DNA from: Caldisericaceae bacterium
Lineage (GTDB): Bacteria; Caldisericota; Caldisericia; Caldisericales; Caldisericaceae
Direction: 5' to 3'
DNA: 20,642 nt
Assembly: GCA_021161495.1 (NCBI GenBank)
Contig: JAGHAO010000055.1
Location: 1 to 20,642 of the forward strand
A program made the position numbers and the translations under genes. A model generated the notes under the pieces. The model ran no database searches and was not told the DNA's origin. It saw only the letters and a program-made list of their open reading frames with translations. This document shows, in pieces, positions 14,754 through 20,642 of the stretch. Each line of letters starts with the position of its first letter. Position 1 is the stretch's first letter.

Positions 14754-16744
14754 TGCCGGGCCTATTCGCATTTTTTACCGGAATAAGCGGAATCTTTGCC
14801 GCACTTTCCGTTTCAAAGCATTGGGTAATCGCATTTCTTGTTTTTCTTCTGTCCGGCGCGTTTTTCGTTTCCTTGCAAAAAGAGAAAGTTCTGAAACTTG
14901 CAGGCATCGCTGTGTTTGTAATCATATTCTTCAATGCATTTTCGGGGTTTTGCTTATTGAACAAACCGGAGGTTCCGTATACACTCAACGGAAAAGAAAT
15001 AACACTTGTCGCAAAAACGGCAGATTTTTCAAAACAAACGATCCGGCCGAACAGTTTCCGTGTTTCCGGAATTGAGATAAACGGGGAAAATTTTTCCGGA
15101 AACGCAAAAGTTTACTGCGGAATGAAAGATCCCCCTCCTCCGTATTCCAAAGTAAAAATAAGAGGCAAAATCCGAATTTACGGGCAAAGAGGAATTATAA
15201 ATAAATTAAACGGAATATCCTACGTCGTATATGCGGAAAGCGTGAAAATTTTAAAAGCGAACCCCGTATTGGAAAAATTTTCGGAAATGAGGAAAAGGAT
15301 TGCGAAAAATACGTTACTATCTATGAAAAGCAGCGAAGCGATGCTTCTTTTATCCTCGGTTTCGGGAATTTCCGCAATGAATTACGAAGAGAAAAAGCCG
15401 TTTACCGAAACGGGAACCGCACATATATTTGCAGTATCGGGGCTTCATATGGGAATATTAGGGAAAAGCACGGAGAAATTGTTTTCGTTTGCGGGAGGTG
15501 CGGGTGGAGGCATAACAATCGGGATTTTATTTCTTTTTGTTTTGCTTGTGGGGTTTAGAGCGTCCGCGTTAAGGGCATTTCTTATGTTTTCAATTTCAGA
15601 GGCGGCAAAATTTACAGGTAGGGAACAAATCCCGATAAATACGTTATCTTTTGTCGCTCTTCTCATTCTTTTAGTAAACCCTTTGCTTCTGTTTTCGATA
15701 AGTTTTCAACTTTCGTTCCTTGCGATATTCGGATTGGTAATACTGTCACCGAAACTTTATGCACAAATGCCGGAGAAATTGGGATACAAAATGCTTTCGC
15801 AGGTTATCTCCGTACAACTCGTCCTGTACCCCGTAATCGCATACTATTTCCATATGTTTTCTCCGGTTTCGTTTTTCGCAAACCTTGTTGTTATACCGAT
15901 TATGTATCTCGTTCTGCCCGTCGGGATAGTTCAAATATTGCTTTCCCTCATAGGGCTTGATGCCGCGAAGTTATTTGCCCCGGTGTCGAACTTCGTATTC
16001 GGAATGCTGAGCAAAATCGTGTCGCTATTTTCTAAAATTCCGCTTTCATCCGTTAATTTGCGGTTCAACCTTATTTTTATGATTATTTATATTTTAGCGC
16101 TTGTGTTTTTCACAGTTTCGCTTTCCAAAAGCAAGAAAGCAAGGTTAATCGGTGCTTCTTTGCTCGTAATGGCGCTCTTTCTCCCGATTCTTTTTCCAAG
16201 CGGGTTTTCGATAACTCCGCTCAACTTGAGAGGAGAAGACGGATTTTTGATAAGTAGGAATCGGGATGTGATTTATGTTACATCTCCCACGTTTTTGAAA
16301 AGCGAAGAAGCCGATGCGTATCAAATAAATAAAGTTCTTGCGGAAAACGGTGTAAACAAAGTTTCTCTTCTGATCTGCGACGCCCCGCTCGAGAGTAAAG
16401 AATCTTCCGCTCTTCGAATTTTGCCTTCCGAGTTCGAAGTTCCCGATATCATCCTTCCGTTTCCCGAAACGGAACTTTCGCACGCATTCGAAAAAACCGT
16501 TTCCGGAGTTTCAAATGTGCATTATGTAAACGATAAAAGCAAAATCTCTTTCGACGGAATCAAATTTTCGCTCGTTCGGTGCGGTGAAAAATATGCGATT
16601 CTCGTAAGAGAAAATGGGAATACATATCTTCTTGTGGGAAAAGGATGCGGCGATTTGAGTGATTTACCTTATGCGGATTTTGTTTACATTCCGGAGAATG
16701 CGAATATAAAAAATATTCCGTTTGGTAAAGTTATCTCTTATTAG
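14753..16744 (+). CDS. comEC: Competence channel protein ComEC with degenerate metallo-beta-lactamase domain
   Basis: This 663-aa polytopic membrane protein is predicted to pass single-stranded DNA through the membrane. Hydrophobic segments near 4-66 are followed by an OB-fold-like extracytoplasmic region (75-170). The ComEC competence core (about 190-455) contains HIFAVSGLHMGIL (224-236) and GFRASALRAF (267-276). The C-terminal region (485-663) is where full-length ComEC has a metallo-beta-lactamase domain with DVGQGDA and HxDxDH. Here the matching segments read LNLRGEDG and ICDAPLESKES, so metal-binding histidines are absent and nuclease activity is unlikely. An alternative GTG start at 14750 adds one residue. 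There is no strong RBS; translation is probably coupled to comEA. Confidence 0.93.
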   Translation: MPGLFAFFTGISGIFAALSVSKHWVIAFLVFLLSGAFFVSLQKEKVLKLAGIAVFVIIFFNAFSGFCLLNKPEVPYTLNGKEITLVAKTADFSKQTIRPNSFRVSGIEINGENFSGNAKVYCGMKDPPPPYSKVKIRGKIRIYGQRGIINKLNGISYVVYAESVKILKANPVLEKFSEMRKRIAKNTLLSMKSSEAMLLLSSVSGISAMNYEEKKPFTETGTAHIFAVSGLHMGILGKSTEKLFSFAGGAGGGITIGILFLFVLLVGFRASALRAFLMFSISEAAKFTGREQIPINTLSFVALLILLVNPLLLFSISFQLSFLAIFGLVILSPKLYAQMPEKLGYKMLSQVISVQLVLYPVIAYYFHMFSPVSFFANLVVIPIMYLVLPVGIVQILLSLIGLDAAKLFAPVSNFVFGMLSKIVSLFSKIPLSSVNLRFNLIFMIIYILALVFFTVSLSKSKKARLIGASLLVMALFLPILFPSGFSITPLNLRGEDGFLISRNRDVIYVTSPTFLKSEEADAYQINKVLAENGVNKVSLLICDAPLESKESSALRILPSEFEVPDIILPFPETELSHAFEKTVSGVSNVHYVNDKSKISFDGIKFSLVRCGEKYAILVRENGNTYLLVGKGCGDLSDLPYADFVYIPENANIKNIPFGKVISY

Positions 16745-16771
16745 TATTATTAATTTTAAGGAGCGGATAAT

Positions 16772-19264
16772 ATGAAAAAACTTGTTTTAATAGACGGAAG
16801 CAGTATTCTTTACAGGGCTTTTTTTGCGCTGCCCCATTTTGTAACGAAAAACGGCGAACCTACAGGGGCATTATACGGATTTTTAAGAATGCTCCTTCAC
16901 GTTTTGAAAGAGGAAAAACCGGATTACCTGATCATTGCATTCGACAAAAAAGCGCCCACGATAAGGCATGAAATCTTTGCCGATTACAAAGCGCAGCGCC
17001 CGAAAATGCCCGACGAACTTTCCGCACAATTCGAAACGATACATGAAATTTTATCGGCATTCAAAATTCCCGTGTTAGAAAAAGAAGGATACGAAGCGGA
17101 TGACGTTATTGCAACAGTTGCCAAAAAAGCGGAAGAAAAAGGGATTGAAACGGTTGTGATAAGCGGCGATATGGACCTTACCCAACTTATAAAAGACAAA
17201 ATACGCGTAAAACTTACAAGAAAAGGTGTAACGAAATTAGAAGAATACACGCGCGAGAAACTGAAAAAAGATTTGGGCATATATCCTGAGCAGATACCGG
17301 ATTATAAAGCGCTAAGAGGCGACCCTTCGGACAATATCAAGGGAGTTAGAGGGATAGGCCCCAAAACCGCGGCGAAACTTCTTGAAAAATACGGAACTGT
17401 TGAAGAACTCGTAAAGAAAGAAAAGTCCGGCAAGATTTCCGAAAACAAAGATCTTATTTTGGAAAACAAAAAACTGTGCACTCTGTATTACGACGCTCCT
17501 GTGGAAATAGATTTCGAAGAAGCGAAATTCGGAGATTTTGACAAGAAAAAAGTAAAAAGTATTTTGGAAAGATTTGAATTCAAGAGTTTGATACGGGAAT
17601 TAGGGCTGAACGAAAACTCCGTAAGCGAAGCAAAAACCGACGATAGAATAGCGGTAATTGTGCGCTCGGAAAAAGGAAAAATCCTCGAATTTGCAATTGC
17701 TAACAGAGAAAAATCGGAGCAGTTTGCAATAGGCGAGGAACTTTTTTTAAACACCGAGGCACTCGACACGCTCAAAAGAATCCTTGCAAATGAAAATAAA
17801 AAAGAAGTGTTCGACTTGAAAACACTTCATAAAATATCGAGACTGTACGGAATGCCTATGAAAAACATCGACCTCGATGTATCTCTCGCAGGTTATCTGA
17901 TAAATCCGGATATGAAAAATTTCAAAGTGGAAACAATGGCGGACGAATTCGGGCTGAACTGCAAAACGGAAAGTTTGAAAGAAAAAGCGAATTGCATACT
18001 GAAAATATCGTATGCGGAAAATGAAAAACTTTCCGAAGAAAACCTGTTCCCTTTGTATGAAGAAATCGAAAAGCCGCTTGCCGAAGTGCTGGCGGATATG
18101 GAACTCACCGGCATAAAAATAAACGTTCCGTATTTCAAAAAACTCAAAGAGGAAATAGAGGAAGAACTCGAAAAATTGGAAAGCAAGATATTTGACCTTG
18201 CCGGCATATCGTTCAACATACTTTCATCGCGTCAACTTGCGTCGATACTCTTCGAAGGGCTCGGACTGACGCCCACGAAACGCGGGAAAACAGGATTTTC
18301 AACGAGCAGTGCGGTGCTGAGCGAACTTGCAGACGAACACCCCATTGTCCCCCTTGTTTTGCAGTACAGACATCTTGCAAAACTCAAATCTTCCTACATA
18401 GAATCCCTTCCCAAGCTTGTTTCCAAAGACGATTCTAAACTTCACACCACATTCCACCAGCTCGGAACAATCACGGGAAGGTTGAGGAGCTCCAACCCTA
18501 ATCTGCAGAATATTCCGGCGCGAACCGAATGGGGAGAAAAAATTCGGGCAGGATTTGTTGCAACAGATGAAAACTACGTTTTGATAAGCTCGGATTACTC
18601 TCAGATAGAGTTGAGGGTGCTTGCACACCTATCCGGAGACAAGAATCTAATTGATGCGTTTTTGAATAACATAGACATACACACGAGAACCGCAGCGCTC
18701 GTTTTCGGAGTGAAAGAAGAAGATGTTACAAAAGAAATGAGAAGAAGCGCAAAAATCCTGAACTTCGGAATAATTTACGGAATGTCTCCCTACGGTGCGG
18801 CAAAGCAACTCGGGTGCAGCCCGGAAGAGGCAAAAGCGTATATAGATTCTTATTTCTCCCAGTTTCCCACGGTGCGCGATTTCATAGAAAGTCTTGTCGA
18901 ACAGGCGAGAAAAACCGGAGAAACAAGGACGCTTTTAGGAAGAAGGCGAAGAATAACAGGCTTTGATTCAAACAATCAAAGAAAAAGAGAGGAAGCGAGG
19001 AGAGTGGCGATAAATACGCCAATTCAAGGAAGCGCGGCGGATATTATAAAAATCGCGATGGTGAAACTTTACGAAAAAATTAAGGGAACGGATACGCACC
19101 TTATCTTGCAAATCCACGATGAACTCGTTGTGGAAACCGTAAAAGACAAATTGGAAGAAATGCTGAAAACCGTAAAAACGGAAATGGAGAATGCTTACAA
19201 ACTCATTGTTCCACTTAAGGTTAATATTGCTTACGGGCAAAATTTAAAGGAAGCGAAAGCATGA
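16772..19264 (+). CDS. polA: DNA polymerase I, Taq-like with degenerate 3'-5' exonuclease domain
   Basis: This 830-aa family A polymerase acts in Okazaki fragment maturation and repair. The 5'-nuclease domain (1-285) keeps its acidic residues: Asp8, Asp58, EADD (108-111), SGDMD (131-135), RGDPSDN (182-188), plus the GVRGIGPKTAAKLL helix-hairpin-helix. The middle domain (about 288-425) lacks the proofreading residues: no DxE is found in the first strand, and the other acidic positions appear as Leu and Asn. The polymerase domain has motif A SDYSQIELR (Asp608), motif B RRSAKILNFGIIYG (657-670, Phe665) and motif C QIHDE (Asp783). Overall length (Taq is 832) and domain state resemble Thermus Pol I. 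The RBS AAGGAG lies about 8 nt upstream. The stop overlaps coaE by 4 nt. Confidence 0.98.
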   Translation: MKKLVLIDGSSILYRAFFALPHFVTKNGEPTGALYGFLRMLLHVLKEEKPDYLIIAFDKKAPTIRHEIFADYKAQRPKMPDELSAQFETIHEILSAFKIPVLEKEGYEADDVIATVAKKAEEKGIETVVISGDMDLTQLIKDKIRVKLTRKGVTKLEEYTREKLKKDLGIYPEQIPDYKALRGDPSDNIKGVRGIGPKTAAKLLEKYGTVEELVKKEKSGKISENKDLILENKKLCTLYYDAPVEIDFEEAKFGDFDKKKVKSILERFEFKSLIRELGLNENSVSEAKTDDRIAVIVRSEKGKILEFAIANREKSEQFAIGEELFLNTEALDTLKRILANENKKEVFDLKTLHKISRLYGMPMKNIDLDVSLAGYLINPDMKNFKVETMADEFGLNCKTESLKEKANCILKISYAENEKLSEENLFPLYEEIEKPLAEVLADMELTGIKINVPYFKKLKEEIEEELEKLESKIFDLAGISFNILSSRQLASILFEGLGLTPTKRGKTGFSTSSAVLSELADEHPIVPLVLQYRHLAKLKSSYIESLPKLVSKDDSKLHTTFHQLGTITGRLRSSNPNLQNIPARTEWGEKIRAGFVATDENYVLISSDYSQIELRVLAHLSGDKNLIDAFLNNIDIHTRTAALVFGVKEEDVTKEMRRSAKILNFGIIYGMSPYGAAKQLGCSPEEAKAYIDSYFSQFPTVRDFIESLVEQARKTGETRTLLGRRRRITGFDSNNQRKREEARRVAINTPIQGSAADIIKIAMVKLYEKIKGTDTHLILQIHDELVVETVKDKLEEMLKTVKTEMENAYKLIVPLKVNIAYGQNLKEAKA

Positions 19265-19860
19265 GAGTTATAGGACTTACTGGAAATATTGCCTCCGGAA
19301 AAAGCCTGATCTCGAAGTTTCTGAAATCACTCGGCGCCAAAGTCATCGATATGGACGAAATCGGAAAAGAGATTCAGGATAAAAACATCGGAAACGTGCT
19401 TGAAAAGATAAAGGGAATGTTCGGAGACAGGTTTGTGAAAAACGGGAAGATAGACAGGAGGCTTTTGGGGAATTACGTTTTTTCGAACAAAGAATCTCTA
19501 AATAAATTGAACTCGATTATGATTCCTCTTATGACAGAAAGGTTAAGAGAAATACTTTGCGAGGAAGAAAAAAAGGGAACAGAAATTGTCGTCATAGACG
19601 CCGCAATCCTATTCGAAGCAGGCTGGGACAAATTCGCGGATGAGGTATGGGTTGTTTACACACCGAAAGAAAAGCAGCTCCAAAGGCTTATGAAAAGAGA
19701 AAATATCTCAGAGGAAGAGGCAATGATAAGAATAAACGCCCAAATGGACATAAGAGAAAAAATGAAAAAAGCCACTTATGTGATAAACAATAGCGCGGAT
19801 AAGGAGGCGGTGATAGATCAGGTTTTAAAATTATGGAACAGGATAAAGAATTCCACCTGA
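19261..19860 (+). CDS. coaE: Dephospho-CoA kinase
   Basis: This 199-aa enzyme phosphorylates dephospho-CoA at the 3' ribose hydroxyl, the last step of coenzyme A synthesis. Walker A GNIASGKS (8-15), DMDEIGKE (30-37), the VVIDAAILFEAGWD segment (110-123) with the substrate-binding acidic residue, and the LMKREN lid region (163-168) are as in CoaE. Length is normal. The ATG lies inside the polA stop (ATGA overlap). A polA-coaE link is common in Gram-positive genomes. The end of the gene overlaps the following nuclease gene by 28 nt. Confidence 0.96.
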   Translation: MRVIGLTGNIASGKSLISKFLKSLGAKVIDMDEIGKEIQDKNIGNVLEKIKGMFGDRFVKNGKIDRRLLGNYVFSNKESLNKLNSIMIPLMTERLREILCEEEKKGTEIVVIDAAILFEAGWDKFADEVWVVYTPKEKQLQRLMKRENISEEEAMIRINAQMDIREKMKKATYVINNSADKEAVIDQVLKLWNRIKNST

Positions 19861-20588
19861 GTTTTTCGAGAATCGCAATTTACAACGAATGTCCGCTGAG
19901 ATACAAATATATCTACGTGGACAAACTTCCGACCGAAGCAAGGAGTTATTTCAGTTTCGGAAACAGCATTCACAAAGTGCTCGAAAAGTTTTATCACCCG
20001 GAAGAAAATTTCAAAAGAAAAGACAAACCGCCGCTCGAATATCTTATGGAGCTTCTCGAAAAGCATTGGATTTCGGAAGGATACAAAACGGAAAATCAGG
20101 AAAAAAAGGCAAAGGAAGAGGCAAAAAAAATCCTTTTGAGGTATTACAGGGAAAACATATTCGGATTTAAGCCGGCATATATCGTTGAAAGATCGTTTTC
20201 GTTCGAATTGGATAAATTCAAAGTAATCGGACGGATAGACCGGATAGACAAAGTGGACGGGGGATACAAAATCATTGATTACAAAACAAGCAGATTACTC
20301 CCGAAATTTTTTCGCGAAATAGATTTGCTTCAGCCTGTCATCTACAAAGTTGCGGCGGAAAAAGCGCTGAGCCTTGAAAACACAAAAGAGATTTCGATGA
20401 TATACGTGAGGTTTAACGAAGAAATAAAATTTAACATAGAAAAACGATTCATAGAAAAAGGACTTGAAAAAATAATCGGGACAGGAAACAAAATTTTAGA
20501 CGAACAGTTCGATCCGCTGCCGAACGGAAGGTGTTCGACCTGTGAATTCCGAAACATTTGCCCGGCATTCAAAGAAAAATCCAAATAG
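19833..20588 (+). CDS. Stand-alone RecB/Cas4-like PD-(D/E)XK nuclease with predicted Fe-S cluster
   Basis: This 251-aa protein of the RecB-family nuclease domain (PDDEXK_1 type) has no helicase domain. Motifs are His47 (GNSIHKVLEKFY), GRIDRID (133-139, Asp136), IIDYKTS (147-153, Asp149 and Lys151) and QPVIY (167-171), which form the full active site. Cys20 (NECPLRYKY) together with CSTCEFRNICP (Cys234, Cys237, Cys243) gives the one-plus-three cysteine pattern of the 4Fe-4S cluster in AddB and Cas4. It starts within coaE and has no strong RBS. No cas genes are visible. Likely roles are DNA repair or processing of DNA ends; membership of a comEC-polA operon hints at handling imported DNA, which is inference. 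Confidence 0.9.
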   Translation: MEQDKEFHLSFSRIAIYNECPLRYKYIYVDKLPTEARSYFSFGNSIHKVLEKFYHPEENFKRKDKPPLEYLMELLEKHWISEGYKTENQEKKAKEEAKKILLRYYRENIFGFKPAYIVERSFSFELDKFKVIGRIDRIDKVDGGYKIIDYKTSRLLPKFFREIDLLQPVIYKVAAEKALSLENTKEISMIYVRFNEEIKFNIEKRFIEKGLEKIIGTGNKILDEQFDPLPNGRCSTCEFRNICPAFKEKSK

Positions 20589-20642
20589 CATAACCCAATT
20601 TTATAGTCCAAAATCCCTCTTCTATATAACTATGTCATTCCT
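20589..20642. other. Right-end intergenic stretch, nothing identified
   Basis: This 54-nt AT-rich stretch follows the nuclease stop. It has no terminator hairpin, no ribosome binding site and no open frame long enough to call. The next gene lies beyond the edge. Confidence 0.5.

Noticed and set aside
14091..14771. Open frame of 226 codons on the minus strand
   Set aside because: It is antisense to comEA and has a Cys/Phe-rich composition with no motif.
1..20642. tRNA, rRNA, CRISPR array, insertion sequence, attachment site or replication origin
   Set aside because: The non-coding gaps total only a few hundred bases and none shows cloverleaf, spaced direct repeats, terminal inverted repeats or DnaA-box clusters by eye.

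Overview
The window is a gene-dense piece of a bacterial chromosome, AT-rich with strong GGAGG-type ribosome binding sites. It has 19 protein genes, almost no intergenic space, and no rRNA, tRNA, CRISPR array or mobile element that I can see. The proteins are rich in Glu, Lys, Ile and Val. DNA polymerase I looks Taq-like, with a degenerate proofreading domain. A PgpH-type c-di-AMP phosphodiesterase is present. Together these suggest a thermophilic or deep-branching, probably anaerobic lineage (Thermotogota, Caldisericota, Coprothermobacterota or a Firmicutes relative). This placement is inference, and there is no marker here that fixes the phylum.

Layout: everything left of about 13,325 is on the minus strand and everything right of 13,402 is on the plus strand. 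The two blocks diverge from a 76-bp intergenic region carrying two overlapping promoter candidates. Reading leftward (in transcription order), the minus block has three parts. (a) A metallophosphoesterase is followed by phoH, pgpH, ybeY, a CorC/HlyC-type CBS membrane protein, cdd and tpiA; ybeY through tpiA are chained by 4-nt stop/start overlaps. (b) A small coiled-coil protein gene has its own extended -10 promoter and a perfect hairpin terminator. (c) An HD phosphohydrolase is followed by PolX (Pol beta + PHP), a TrpF-like barrel protein, a PfkB-family kinase, nadE and uvrB, which is cut by the left edge. No separate promoter is visible for part (c), so it may depend on read-through of the hairpin.

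The plus block is an SDR oxidoreductase followed by comEA, comEC, polA, coaE and a RecB/Cas4-like PD-(D/E)XK nuclease, nearly all overlapping or within 27 nt. It links DNA uptake (ComEA, ComEC) with DNA synthesis (PolA) and a nuclease predicted to carry an Fe-S cluster.

Most of the window is conserved housekeeping sequence. The items most worth a second look are: the TrpF-like protein that lacks the catalytic Cys and sits beside a sugar kinase; the ComEC whose C-terminal metallo-beta-lactamase domain has lost its metal motif, with a separate nuclease in the same operon; and the small protein ending in five LEA-like 11-residue repeats.
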